Counted from the first letter of the stretch, positions 8,068-17,063 are shown. The stretch: DNA of 64,000 bases from Pedobacter cryoconitis (GCF_014207135.1 NZ_JACHCC010000015.1:124001-188000); one strand, 5' to 3'. Notes: a model not told the origin generated them from the sequence alone. Made by a program: numbers and translations.

Positions 8068-9270
8068 TTGAAAACACTTATACTAAGTAACCGCGTTCCT
8101 TTTCCTCCCAATAGTGGTTATCCGATCGTAGTTTACAATACGATGAAAGGATTACTGAATGTGGGGGTTGAGATTACTTTGTTTAGTATCAATACCAACA
8201 AACACCGTGTTGACGTCGATGATATTTATGATCCTGTGTATGAAAGGATCAAATTTCATTCTTTTGACCTGGATACTGAAGTTAATCTCTGGGGTGCATT
8301 TTTCAATATCTTTTCCAACGAGTCCTATAATGTTTCGCGGTTTTACGACGATGATGCCGCAAAAATTCTTGAAAATATTCTTCGGGAAACAGAGTTTGAT
8401 ATTATTCAGTTTGAGGGATTATTCGTTGTGCCTTATCTTGATGTGGTTAAAAATAATAGTAAAGCGAAATTAATTTATCGTGCACATAATATTGTCTTTG
8501 ATGTCTGGGAGCGCTTAGCTAACTCAGAACGTTTTACCCCCAGGCGCAGGTACCTTCAGTTTCTTGCCCGCAGGTTAAAGGTTTATGAAACAGAGCAAAT
8601 CAACCGTTTTCACCAGATCTTTTCCATCAGTGAGCCCGATCGCCACAGTATTCTGCAGTTTGGCTGTCAGGTAGGTGTCGAAGTATTTCCTGTGGCACTG
8701 GATTTTGAAAAATATATTATTGATCAGTCGAAAACGAGTTTTCCTACATTATTTCACCTGGGTGCAATGGATTGGCGTCCGAATAAAGAAGGGCTCGAAT
8801 GGTTTATTGATGAAATCTGGCCGGATATAGAGAAACTAAGCTCCGAACTCAGGTTTTACATAGCCGGTAAACATATGCAGCAACATTTTTATGATTATGA
8901 CTCCGATAACCTGGTGGTGGAGGGAGAGGTTTTCGATGCTGTTGAGTTTATGAATTCCAAGGCGATTATGATTGTTCCTCTGCTTTCCGGAAGTGGGATG
9001 CGGGTAAAAATTATAGAAGGTATGGCTATGAAAAAATGCATTATTGCCACCTCTTATGCAGCCGAAGGACTAAACTGTGAGAATGGTAAGGATATCCTGA
9101 TCGCAGATACCGCAGACGAGTTTTACCGGTGTATTTTACAATGTATTACACATCCTAACCGATGGCAGGAAATAGGGGAAAATGCCCGTAAAACGGCCGA
9201 AAGAGATCATAATTTAGCTACTATTTCCCAAAGGATGCTGAATGTCTATCAGCGGTTAGTAAATGGATAA
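8068..9270 (+). CDS. Glycosyltransferase family 4 (GT-B)
   Basis: This is a GT-B fold glycosyltransferase of the GT4/Glycos_transf_1 group, presumably cytoplasmic and involved in surface or capsular glycan assembly. The N-terminal domain begins with LSNRVPFPPNSGYPI, a typical opening for this subgroup. The C-terminal domain has the LGAMDWRPN segment and the donor-binding region SGSGMRVKIIEGMAMKK...GKDILIAD. The start is a TTG at 8068, 17 bases after the rnhB stop; no ATG lies before the conserved N-terminus. A TATTTTCA sequence just upstream resembles a -7 box but is imperfect. The donor and acceptor sugars cannot be read from the sequence. Confidence 0.85.
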   Translation: MKTLILSNRVPFPPNSGYPIVVYNTMKGLLNVGVEITLFSINTNKHRVDVDDIYDPVYERIKFHSFDLDTEVNLWGAFFNIFSNESYNVSRFYDDDAAKILENILRETEFDIIQFEGLFVVPYLDVVKNNSKAKLIYRAHNIVFDVWERLANSERFTPRRRYLQFLARRLKVYETEQINRFHQIFSISEPDRHSILQFGCQVGVEVFPVALDFEKYIIDQSKTSFPTLFHLGAMDWRPNKEGLEWFIDEIWPDIEKLSSELRFYIAGKHMQQHFYDYDSDNLVVEGEVFDAVEFMNSKAIMIVPLLSGSGMRVKIIEGMAMKKCIIATSYAAEGLNCENGKDILIADTADEFYRCILQCITHPNRWQEIGENARKTAERDHNLATISQRMLNVYQRLVNG

Positions 9271-9278
9271 TTTTTATG

Positions 9279-9286
9279 TACTTTTG
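9279..9286 (+). promoter_or_regulatory. Probable -7 box (TACTTTTG) for gcvT
   Basis: The octamer fits TAnnTTTG and lies 25 bases before the gcvT ATG. A TTA (weak -33) is found about 20 bases upstream. Confidence 0.5.
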
Positions 9287-9311
9287 CCCTCAATTTTAAG
9301 AGCAATAGCGC

Positions 9312-10391
9312 ATGAATAATACCGCATTAACAGAGAAACACATTTCATTAGGAGCTAAAATGGTTCCATTTGCAGGATACAATATGCCCGTTCAGTACGA
9401 AGGCATTAATGCAGAACACGCTACAGTCAGAAAAGCCGTAGGCGTTTTTGATGTCAGCCATATGGGCGAATTCATCCTGAAGGGTGAAAATGCATTGGAT
9501 CTGATTCAACGTGTAAGCAGCAATGATGCTTCGAAATTATATGACGGGAAAGTTCAGTATGCGTATCTTCCGAATGAGGATGGTGGTATCGTAGACGATT
9601 TATTGATTTATAAAATCGATGAAATTACCTACATGCTTGTTGTGAATGCTTCGAACATAGAAAAAGACTGGAACTGGATTCAGAAGTTTAACACTAAAGG
9701 TGTGGAAATGCACAATATCTCTGACAAAACATCTTTATTAGCTGTTCAGGGACCAAAAGCAGCAGAAGCATTACAGAGTCTGACAGAAATTGACCTGGCT
9801 TCTATGGAGTATTATACTTTCAAAAAAGGTGTTTTTGCTGGTGTGGATAATGTAATTGTATCTGCAACAGGTTATACAGGTGCCGGAGGTTTTGAGTTAT
9901 ACTGTGATAATGAGCATGCCGAAACTGTTTGGAATGCCGTTTTTGAAGCTGGTGCTGCGTTTAACATTAAGCCAATTGGTTTAGGTGCGCGTGATACCTT
10001 ACGTCTGGAAATGGGCTTCTGTTTATATGGAAATGATATTGACGATACTACTTCTCCGATTGAAGCAGGTTTAGGCTGGGTAACCAAGTTCACCAAAGCA
10101 TTTACCAATTCTGAAGCACTTTTAGCTGAGAAAGAAGCTGGTGTTAAACGTCGTCTGATCGGTTTCGAGATGATTGACCGTGGTATCCCGCGTCATGATT
10201 ATGAAATCGTTGATGCCGCAGGAAATGTAATCGGTAAAGTAACTTCAGGTACACAATCTCCATCTTTGCAAAAAGCAATAGGCATGGGTTATGTAACCAA
10301 GGAGAATGCAAAAGAAGGTTCGGAGATCTTTATCAGTATCCGTAATACCCCGATCAAAGCTAAAGTAGTCAAATTCCCATTTTATAAATAA
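9312..10391 (+). CDS. gcvT: Aminomethyltransferase (glycine cleavage system T protein)
   Basis: The T protein of the glycine cleavage system transfers the aminomethyl group from the H-protein lipoyl arm to tetrahydrofolate, giving 5,10-methylene-THF and ammonia in the cytoplasm. The 359-residue length is standard. Diagnostic segments are GAKMVPFAGYNMPVQY, the FDVSHMGE motif, the GYTGAGGFELYC motif and GLGARDTLRLEMG in the folate-binding region. The ATG at 9312 follows a TAnnTTTG box. gcvH and gcvP are not in the window, which is usual for genomes where the gcv genes are dispersed. The comB homologue follows after 18 bases and may be cotranscribed. Confidence 0.96.
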   Translation: MNNTALTEKHISLGAKMVPFAGYNMPVQYEGINAEHATVRKAVGVFDVSHMGEFILKGENALDLIQRVSSNDASKLYDGKVQYAYLPNEDGGIVDDLLIYKIDEITYMLVVNASNIEKDWNWIQKFNTKGVEMHNISDKTSLLAVQGPKAAEALQSLTEIDLASMEYYTFKKGVFAGVDNVIVSATGYTGAGGFELYCDNEHAETVWNAVFEAGAAFNIKPIGLGARDTLRLEMGFCLYGNDIDDTTSPIEAGLGWVTKFTKAFTNSEALLAEKEAGVKRRLIGFEMIDRGIPRHDYEIVDAAGNVIGKVTSGTQSPSLQKAIGMGYVTKENAKEGSEIFISIRNTPIKAKVVKFPFYK

Positions 10392-10409
10392 TCCGCTGCC
10401 TGCCCTTAT

Positions 10410-11132
10410 ATGCAAAGAAAGATAGAAGTCTGTTTAACCCCTGCACTTATAGATTTATACGCTATTGAGAATAGCATTGTCGTAGTTATAGATATTTTAA
10501 GAGCAACCTCTTCCATCGTTTATGGAATTGATAATGGGGCACAGGCTATTATTCCCGTAGCCCAGGTAGAAGAATGCCTGGATTATGCCGGTAAGGGCTA
10601 TTTGCTGGCAGCAGAACGAAACGGGGAAGTAGTTGAAGGCTATGACTTCGGTAATTCCCCGTTTTCCTATACCGCCGAAAAGGTGGCCGGTAAAACTATT
10701 GTTTTAACGACAACAAACGGAACCAAGGCACTAAATCTGGCAAAAAAAAGAGCAAGCCAGGTAGTTATAGGTGCTTTTTTAAACCTGGAAGCTTTATGCG
10801 GCTGGCTTAAAACACAGGATAAAGACGTATTGCTGCTTTGTGCTGGCTGGAAAGACCAGTTTAACCTGGAGGATACCATTTTTGCAGGTGCTGTTGTGCA
10901 TCAGCTCCGGAATGGATTTACACATTATGACGATGCCAGCGTTGCTGCCGAAGATTTATACCTGGTTGCCAAAGACAATCTAAGGGCTTATATTAACAAA
11001 TCGTCACACAGCCATCGTATGATTGCACTCAATATCGAAGAAGATGTCAACTTTTGTCTGCAGTCAAATATCTGCCAGACTATTCCTGTCCTGACAGGAG
11101 ACCGCCTGGTAGCTCTGAAGACAGAAATCTAA
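10410..11132 (+). CDS. comB: 2-phosphosulfolactate phosphatase family protein (ComB-like)
   Basis: This belongs to the ComB family, Mg-dependent phosphatases first known from archaeal coenzyme M synthesis, where they convert 2-phosphosulfolactate to sulfolactate. Family features are visible: VVVIDILRATSSI near the N-terminus, AAERNGEVVEGYDFGNSP, VLTTTNGTKAL, and an LLLCAGWKDQFNLEDTIFAG region. The length of 240 residues is normal. The organism is not expected to make coenzyme M, so the physiological substrate is uncertain; a sulfonate or other phosphate ester is possible. It follows gcvT by 18 bases. Its stop overlaps the stop of the convergent patatin-like gene by 3 bases. Confidence 0.8.
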   Translation: MQRKIEVCLTPALIDLYAIENSIVVVIDILRATSSIVYGIDNGAQAIIPVAQVEECLDYAGKGYLLAAERNGEVVEGYDFGNSPFSYTAEKVAGKTIVLTTTNGTKALNLAKKRASQVVIGAFLNLEALCGWLKTQDKDVLLLCAGWKDQFNLEDTIFAGAVVHQLRNGFTHYDDASVAAEDLYLVAKDNLRAYINKSSHSHRMIALNIEEDVNFCLQSNICQTIPVLTGDRLVALKTEI

Positions 11133-11911
11133 GCATTAAATTCCCTGGCCAGTTCTTTAAAGGTTTCGCTATGCTGAATGGTTTTTAGCGTTTCTTCGTA
11201 AGCCAGCCAATAAATTGTTTCTGCTTTTTTCATATCAAAGGTGCTGATTTCTCCCATTCCTTTCGGTTCTATCAGCATATTACAGAAAGCAGATTTCTGT
11301 TCCATATCCTTATTGACTGACATTAAACCTGCCCTGGCCATTAAGGTAGTGATATGCGTGATGCTATCCACAGGTTTCAGGTGATTACAGGAAGAACCAA
11401 TGATAAAATCACAGTTATTGAGTAAAGGTTCGACCGGGAAATTATTCAGAATGCCCCCGTCTACATACATCTGACCATCAATCATAATCGGTTTGAAAAT
11501 CCCCGGGATACAGGATGATGCCTGAATGGCCTGTATTAACGGACCTTTTGTAAAGTAAATCAGTTTACCCTCACTGAAGTTTGTGGCCGTAATGGTCAAT
11601 GGAATTTTTAGTTCCTCTATTTTATCGGCCGGAAAATAATCTTTCAGGAGCTGAGCAGTCTGTTCGATACTCACGAGTCCCAGTGCCCCTAATGATGGTC
11701 TTACAAAGCGGAGCAGTTTCGTTTTCATGAAGATATCCAGTGCTTCTTCCGGATCAATCCCGGCAGCATAAAAGGCACCTACAATAGCTCCTGCACTCGT
11801 ACCACTGATATGACTAAAAGTTATTCCTGCATTAGTCAGCGCTTTCAATACACCTAAATGGGCAATTCCCCTGATCCCGCCACCTGACAAAACAATTCCT
11901 ACTTTCCTCAT
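11129..11911 (-). CDS. Patatin-like phospholipase
   Basis: This is a patatin-family serine hydrolase with a Ser-Asp dyad, probably a lipid acyl hydrolase or phospholipase A. It has the oxyanion GGGIRG loop at residues 10-15, the nucleophile elbow GTSAG (Ser39), and the DGG motif (YVDGGILNNFPV) carrying the catalytic Asp. The length of 260 residues matches small bacterial cytoplasmic patatins such as RssA-type proteins. No signal peptide is visible. It is translationally coupled to gldB upstream (the gldB stop overlaps its start region by 4 bases). Its stop overlaps that of the convergent comB gene. Confidence 0.9.
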   Translation of the reverse strand: MRKVGIVLSGGGIRGIAHLGVLKALTNAGITFSHISGTSAGAIVGAFYAAGIDPEEALDIFMKTKLLRFVRPSLGALGLVSIEQTAQLLKDYFPADKIEELKIPLTITATNFSEGKLIYFTKGPLIQAIQASSCIPGIFKPIMIDGQMYVDGGILNNFPVEPLLNNCDFIIGSSCNHLKPVDSITHITTLMARAGLMSVNKDMEQKSAFCNMLIEPKGMGEISTFDMKKAETIYWLAYEETLKTIQHSETFKELAREFNA

Positions 11912-12951
11912 ACTTTACTGTTCATTTTTGGTTTATACTTTGCTCCGTTCAATATCTTCTGCGGATCTTGTTCTTTCATCAGCTCCTGCAGCGTAACCTT
12001 AGGGTTCTCTGCCATATATTTTCTGACCATCTGCCAGCCTATCCAAACACCCAGTTTTGGCGCGGATTCATTCTTTTCTCCCAAACCAGGTGTAAAAGGC
12101 GCTTCGCTCACATACATCTGTATTTTCTGGTCGTCTGTCTCAAACAGTAGCTTATTTTCTATAAGATAAGCCCAGATGTCCCCTTCAAAGCTTTTACACC
12201 AGGCTAATTGTTTCTCCGTATACCCAATTTTCAGGGTGTCCGGAACTTCATCCGCCAGAACCTTATCCATAAAATACAGGATTTTTCCGTTTTCAACCAT
12301 TTTAGCTAAAAGAGAATGATCTTCATCTCTTTGCGGGAACATTTCTTCTCTTGCAAAAGTTTCCGTTAGTCTGGGTACAACATAATCAGGAGTAAAACGT
12401 CTGGATAGGTATAAAGGTACACTCTCTATAATCGCTCTGTAAAATTTGCTGTTTTTACCTAAAAACATATCCAGTCCTATACCCATATAACCATCACCGA
12501 TTGGCGTCTGTACAGAGAAGCCGGATACAAAGGTGATAAACCTGGGGATTTTAATCTTCGGGTAGTAATATTTAATATATTTAAAAGTCTGGTTCAGGTC
12601 TTTCTCTATGGGGGCCATATCCCTGAACACACTGTCTGCTTCAGTATTCAGGTCGGTATAAGCCTTATCCTTATATAGCGTAGACAGGATTACCTGATCA
12701 GTATAACTTTTATCTCCTACCATTCTGTGGATGTAATCATCGTAAAAAAAGCCATATTTCTTCTGGAGGGAAAGATCTGTTTCCACCAGATTTTTGTGCT
12801 TTCCTGCATATAAGTCCCGGTCAAATCTTTCGATGTGGATATCCACTTTAATATCATCCACATTAGGCTTCCCACCTTGTTTGCAGGAAAAAAATGTGAC
12901 TACACACAGAAAAATTAGATAAATTTGGAGATGTTTAACGTTATACTTCAT
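11908..12951 (-). CDS. gldB: Gliding motility lipoprotein GldB family
   Basis: GldB is an envelope lipoprotein essential for gliding in Flavobacterium johnsoniae and conserved more widely in Bacteroidota, including non-gliding members. The ATG at 12951 gives a lipoprotein signal with lipobox TFFSC; the alternative start at 12987 would add 12 residues and swallow the promoter. The mature protein shows the family pattern IKVDIHIERFDRDLY, then YYPKIKIPRFITFVSGF, GDGYMGIGLDMFLG and the C-terminal APFTPGLGEKNESAPKLGVWIGW. A -33/-7 promoter pair lies directly upstream. The patatin-like gene is coupled downstream. Motility itself cannot be inferred, since other gld genes are outside the window. Confidence 0.88.
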   Translation of the reverse strand: MKYNVKHLQIYLIFLCVVTFFSCKQGGKPNVDDIKVDIHIERFDRDLYAGKHKNLVETDLSLQKKYGFFYDDYIHRMVGDKSYTDQVILSTLYKDKAYTDLNTEADSVFRDMAPIEKDLNQTFKYIKYYYPKIKIPRFITFVSGFSVQTPIGDGYMGIGLDMFLGKNSKFYRAIIESVPLYLSRRFTPDYVVPRLTETFAREEMFPQRDEDHSLLAKMVENGKILYFMDKVLADEVPDTLKIGYTEKQLAWCKSFEGDIWAYLIENKLLFETDDQKIQMYVSEAPFTPGLGEKNESAPKLGVWIGWQMVRKYMAENPKVTLQELMKEQDPQKILNGAKYKPKMNSKV

Positions 12952-12957
12952 TGGTAA

Positions 12958-12987
12958 CAAATATAAACAGATCAGGGGTGTCTTCAA
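12958..12987 (-). promoter_or_regulatory. Promoter of gldB (TTG - 19 bp - TATATTTG)
   Basis: On the minus strand, a TTG (12985-12987) is followed after 19 bases by TATATTTG (12958-12965), matching the Bacteroidota -33 TTG / -7 TAnnTTTG arrangement. The -7 box ends only 6 bases before the ATG at 12951, implying a leaderless or nearly leaderless transcript. Confidence 0.65.
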
Positions 12988-13005
12988 TACCCATCACAAA
13001 CAAAT

Positions 13006-13689
13006 ATGATACAAATGAAACAAATACTTACCGGAATTTTATTGACAATTTTAACAAGTACTGCCTTTGCTCAGCAGGGGCCGGAACCTTATTATGGTTT
13101 CAGATTAGGTCTAACTGCACATCCGACTTTTGGCTGGGCTAAACCGCAGAATGGTAAAGGTGACGGTTTTAGCCTGGGTTTTGCCTACGGATTACTGGCA
13201 GATTTCAATTTTGCTGAAAACTACAGCTTCTCAACCGGGTTAACGATTACCAGTATCAATGGAAAAACAACAGAAATCAATCCGCGGCCATATTATGATG
13301 CTACGGCTTATCCGAATCCCACTGCCTATAATCTTAAATATAAAATGCAGTACATTGAAATTCCGCTGACGGTAAAATTAAAGACGGAGAAAATAGGGGA
13401 TGTACGCTGGTACGGTCAGTTTGGTCTTTCCAATGATTTCAATATCAGCGCAAGACAGGATGTATCTGTAGCCGGAAAAAGTATTGTTCAGGATGATCAT
13501 ATTGGTAAAGACACGAATTTCTACCGTGCAGGTTTGATTATCGGAGCTGGACTGGAATACGATGTGGCAAGAAATACGAGTGTAACTACTGGTTTAACAT
13601 TTAATAACGGATTTACTGATATATCTTCTGCACCAGGCAGGAGTACACGCAACCATTTCGTAAGTTTAAATTTCGGGGTATTCTTTTAG
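13006..13689 (+). CDS. PorT-like outer-membrane beta-barrel protein
   Basis: This is a small outer-membrane beta-barrel protein of the PorT/OMP_b-brl type. It starts with a Sec signal peptide ending TSTAFAQ and continues as alternating hydrophobic/polar strands rich in Gly, Tyr and Phe (for example GFRLGLTAHPTFGWA, YSFSTGLTITSI, YIEIPLTVKLK, YRAGLIIGAGLEY). It ends with a beta-strand finishing in aromatic residues (LNFGVFF), as required for outer-membrane insertion. An ATG at 13015 is an equally possible start. It is divergent from gldB and ends 6 bases before nadE. The specific function is unknown. Confidence 0.82.
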   Translation: MIQMKQILTGILLTILTSTAFAQQGPEPYYGFRLGLTAHPTFGWAKPQNGKGDGFSLGFAYGLLADFNFAENYSFSTGLTITSINGKTTEINPRPYYDATAYPNPTAYNLKYKMQYIEIPLTVKLKTEKIGDVRWYGQFGLSNDFNISARQDVSVAGKSIVQDDHIGKDTNFYRAGLIIGAGLEYDVARNTSVTTGLTFNNGFTDISSAPGRSTRNHFVSLNFGVFF

Positions 13690-13695
13690 CAGATT

Positions 13696-15336
13696 ATGAA
13701 GATAGCATTGGCGCAGCTTAATTACCATGTGGGTAATTTTGAGAGCAATACAAAAAAAATTATAGACCATATTAAACTGGCAAAGGCCGATGGCGCTGAC
13801 CTGGTTGTATTCGCCGAGCTGGCAGTATGTGGTTATCCGCCACGTGATTTTCTCGAATTCGAAGAATTCATCACTTTGTGTGAAGAAGCGGGGGAGGAAA
13901 TCGCCAGTCATTGTGAAGGGATTGCCTGTATTGTCGGCCTTCCGGTCAGAAATGAGCAGGCAGCTGGTAAAGACTTGTTTAATGCAGCTTATTTTATTGC
14001 CGATAAACAGATCAGATCTATAGCAAGGAAGGCATTGTTACCTAATTACGATGTTTTTGATGAATACAGGTATTTTGAACCTGCATCTCAGTTTGAATGT
14101 ATCGATTATAAAGGAACGCGGATTGCGCTGACTATCTGTGAGGATCTGTGGAATATTAACAATAATCCGTTGTATGTTTCTAATCCGATGGATGAGCTGA
14201 TCAAACAGCGGCCGGATGTGATGATTAATATTGCTGCCTCCCCGTTTTCTTACCAGCATGATGATGAACGCAGGATCGTGCTTGCTGACAATGCGAAAAA
14301 ATATAACCTCCCACTGTTGTATGTGAACCAGGTTGGTGCACAGACAGAACTTATTTTTGATGGGGGATCAATGGTATTTGACAAAGAAGGGAACATGCTC
14401 GATGAGATGCCTTACTTTAAAGAGTATTTAAGGACTTATACGCTTGCCGGACAGAGAATCGAAGGGTATAGTCCGGTTGAACATGTGCTGGTGCCTGACA
14501 TCGCTCAGATTCACGATGCGCTGGTTATGGGAATTCAGGATTATTTTGTGAAATCTGGTTTTTCTAAAGCTGTACTGGGGTTATCAGGAGGAATTGATTC
14601 TGCTATAGTTTGTGCACTGGCCTGTCGTGCCCTGGGACCGGAGAATGTAATGGCAGTCTTAATGCCATCGAAATATTCTTCGGATCATTCTATACAGGAT
14701 GCACTGGATCTGGTGGAAAATTTCGGCTGTAAGCATGAGATCATTTCGATTGCAGAAGCTGCAGATGCTTTTGATAGTATGATGGCAGGTGCATTTAAAG
14801 GTTTACCTTTTAATCTGACAGAAGAGAATATACAAGCCCGGAGCAGGGGGATTGTCGTGATGGCGATGTCTAATAAGTTTGGTTATATCTTGCTGAATAC
14901 CTCTAATAAGAGTGAATGTGCAGTGGGTTATGGCACTTTATATGGTGACATGTGCGGCGCGATCGGTGTGATCGGGGATGTATATAAAACACAGATTTAT
15001 GAGCTGGCACATTATATCAATAAGGATAAGGAACTGATTCCGGAGAATACGATCGTTAAACCACCTTCGGCAGAGCTTAGGCCAGGTCAGAAGGATTCGG
15101 ACTCGCTGCCTGACTATGATACCCTGGATACGATCCTTTATCAGTTCATTGAATTGAAAAAGACTTCGAAAGATATTATTGCTATGGGTTATGAAGAAGG
15201 GCTTGTGAGGAGGATAATTAAAATGGTGAACGGAGCCGAGTTTAAACGTTATCAGACACCCCCTATACTGAGAGTTTCTCCTAAAGCATTTGGAAGTGGA
15301 AGAAGGATGCCGATTGTAGGCAAATATCTGGCATAA
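13696..15336 (+). CDS. nadE: Glutamine-dependent NAD+ synthase
   Basis: This enzyme makes NAD+ from nicotinate adenine dinucleotide, ATP and ammonia taken from glutamine, the last step of NAD synthesis. The N-terminal nitrilase-type glutaminase domain (1-260) has the triad Glu41 (FAELAVCGYPP), Lys112 (RKALLPNYDVFDE) and Cys148 (LTICEDLW). The C-terminal synthetase domain has the PP-loop LGLSGGIDSA near residue 295 and downstream NKSECAVGYGTLYGD. The length of 546 residues is that of the two-domain form. It begins 6 bases after the beta-barrel gene, so the two may be cotranscribed. A long hairpin follows. Confidence 0.96.
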   Translation: MKIALAQLNYHVGNFESNTKKIIDHIKLAKADGADLVVFAELAVCGYPPRDFLEFEEFITLCEEAGEEIASHCEGIACIVGLPVRNEQAAGKDLFNAAYFIADKQIRSIARKALLPNYDVFDEYRYFEPASQFECIDYKGTRIALTICEDLWNINNNPLYVSNPMDELIKQRPDVMINIAASPFSYQHDDERRIVLADNAKKYNLPLLYVNQVGAQTELIFDGGSMVFDKEGNMLDEMPYFKEYLRTYTLAGQRIEGYSPVEHVLVPDIAQIHDALVMGIQDYFVKSGFSKAVLGLSGGIDSAIVCALACRALGPENVMAVLMPSKYSSDHSIQDALDLVENFGCKHEIISIAEAADAFDSMMAGAFKGLPFNLTEENIQARSRGIVVMAMSNKFGYILLNTSNKSECAVGYGTLYGDMCGAIGVIGDVYKTQIYELAHYINKDKELIPENTIVKPPSAELRPGQKDSDSLPDYDTLDTILYQFIELKKTSKDIIAMGYEEGLVRRIIKMVNGAEFKRYQTPPILRVSPKAFGSGRRMPIVGKYLA

Positions 15337-15353
15337 GTTTTAGTAAACTGGAT

Positions 15354-15430
15354 AAAAAACAAGAGGTCGTTATTTTTGAGCCGGATCTTTAGCGAAAGAT
15401 ATGCTCAAAAATAACGACCCCTTGTTTTTT
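15354..15430. terminator. Long bidirectional hairpin terminator between nadE and lnt
   Basis: Arms 15354-15381 and 15403-15430 pair over 28 bases with a single mismatch, with A runs on the left and T runs on the right. A further 6-bp stem (ATCTTT/AAAGAT) lies inside the loop. It overlaps the last two bases of the lnt stop codon and serves both converging transcripts. Confidence 0.88.
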
Positions 15431-17063
15431 ATTTCTGGTGTTTTTTCTTCCTGATAAAAGTATAATAAGGGATGAATAAAGCTAGTATAATACCCGTAAG
15501 GCTTAACAACTGAGCAATAATATCTCCGCTTTTTACATAGAACGTAAGCTGGTCATTAAGGTTCACATCCATTTTCAAAGCGTCGCGTGTCCACCATTTG
15601 GATTGTTTGACAACATCTCCACGTTGATTGATGAAACCGGAAATCCCTGTGTTGGCCGAACGGACAACCCATCTGCGGGTTTCGATAGCACGTAGTTTAG
15701 CATACTGGAAATGCTGGTCTTTACCCGAAGTATTACCCCACCAGCCATCGTTGGTGATGATGGCAATCAGCTGCGCTCCGTTTTTTACAGATTCTCCGAT
15801 CCAGCTTCCCCATAGTGATTCATAACAGATTACCGGAGCTACACCCACACCATTTTGTGAGTAAAAGACACCTGGATTATCCTGCCATCCCCAACCAGAA
15901 ACTGTTCCTCCAAGACCTGCAAATGCAGGGGCAAGGAAGGATAGGGTTTTTGGGAAAGGCATTTTTTCGACCCCGGGTACGAGTTTTGATTTATGATAAA
16001 ACTGGACGTTGGCAGAGTTCTCTACCTGCATGGCAGAGTTATAATTATCGAAGTATTGATTCGCATTAGGGTTAAACTTAGCCGAGATGGTTCGCTTGTC
16101 ATTGTAGAATTTCAAACTTTCTATACCTGTAATCAGCGTACCGTTTTTATACTTATTCAGGAAAGACTGAGCAGTGATAAATTCAGAAGCACTACGGATC
16201 CGGTCTTCATCTGCATAACTTGGAATCGCTGTTTCCGGCCAGATAAAGTATTCAGTATTGGGCTGGGCAATTGAATCAGACAAGTGGATCAGGGTTTTTA
16301 GCTGATCAGCAGGAGAGATTCCTCCCATTTTTTCATATGGATCAATGTTTGGCTGAACGACAACCACGTTGATGGGCATAGTCTTTTCTTTGTAGCCATA
16401 ATATTTAATCAGGGAAATTCCTGCCGGGACAATCAGAAAGACCAGCCAGGCCAGACCAGGTCTGATTTTAAGATAACCCGTTTTTGATCTGAAACTTTTA
16501 TATGCTTCAAATGCCAGAATATTACTGACCATAATCCATACAGAGCCACCGTATACGCCGGTAGTCTCATACCACTGGGCAAGCTGATGCATACCCGCAA
16601 GCCCGTTCCCCAGGGTCATCCATGGAAAGGCAAGATCCCAGCTTGCATGTAAATACTCCATGCCAACCCAGAAGCTGACTAAAGCAAGATAAGCAATGCG
16701 CTGATTGCTGACCACTGTGCGAAAGCGGTAATAGAGCCAGAAGGCAAAGGTCATCAGCAGGGCACCTAATCCATAAGGGATCAAAGAAATTAACAGCGCA
16801 ACAACAGGACTGTTATAAGCACTGATCGCATTGTAAACCCAATAAATAGTAGCGGTGTTCCAGACCAGAAAAGTAAGACCTGAAGTCAGAAATACCTTTT
16901 TGCCTGTTTTCTTTTCTCCTTTTTTGATCAGTTCATCCAGTGCGATGAATAAAGGAACAAGACCGATCAGTAGCAAAGGAGCGGCGAAAGTATGCGGCGG
17001 CCAGGCCAGCCATAATAAAAATGCACTTAAAAGGGCAAGCAGGTAGGTAGATGTAGCTTTCAT
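15429..17063 (-). CDS. lnt: Apolipoprotein N-acyltransferase
   Basis: Lnt adds the third acyl chain to the N-terminal cysteine of lipoproteins at the inner membrane. The N-terminal half has about six membrane helices. The C-terminal periplasmic nitrilase-like domain carries the catalytic triad region: Glu in FIWPETAIPSY, Lys in HKSKLVPGVEKMPF, and Cys in VICYESLWG. The length of 544 residues is normal for Bacteroidota. It is the third gene of an rsmI-PH/SHOCT-lnt run with gaps of 29 and 20 bases. Several lipoproteins in this window (GldB, SusD proteins, GH18) would be its substrates. Confidence 0.95.
   Translation of the reverse strand: MKATSTYLLALLSAFLLWLAWPPHTFAAPLLLIGLVPLFIALDELIKKGEKKTGKKVFLTSGLTFLVWNTATIYWVYNAISAYNSPVVALLISLIPYGLGALLMTFAFWLYYRFRTVVSNQRIAYLALVSFWVGMEYLHASWDLAFPWMTLGNGLAGMHQLAQWYETTGVYGGSVWIMVSNILAFEAYKSFRSKTGYLKIRPGLAWLVFLIVPAGISLIKYYGYKEKTMPINVVVVQPNIDPYEKMGGISPADQLKTLIHLSDSIAQPNTEYFIWPETAIPSYADEDRIRSASEFITAQSFLNKYKNGTLITGIESLKFYNDKRTISAKFNPNANQYFDNYNSAMQVENSANVQFYHKSKLVPGVEKMPFPKTLSFLAPAFAGLGGTVSGWGWQDNPGVFYSQNGVGVAPVICYESLWGSWIGESVKNGAQLIAIITNDGWWGNTSGKDQHFQYAKLRAIETRRWVVRSANTGISGFINQRGDVVKQSKWWTRDALKMDVNLNDQLTFYVKSGDIIAQLLSLTGIILALFIPYYTFIRKKKHQK

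Noticed and set aside
12951..13142. Small + strand frame between gldB and the beta-barrel gene
   Set aside because: It overlaps the gldB promoter and the signal peptide of the barrel protein in another frame and has no protein-like features.
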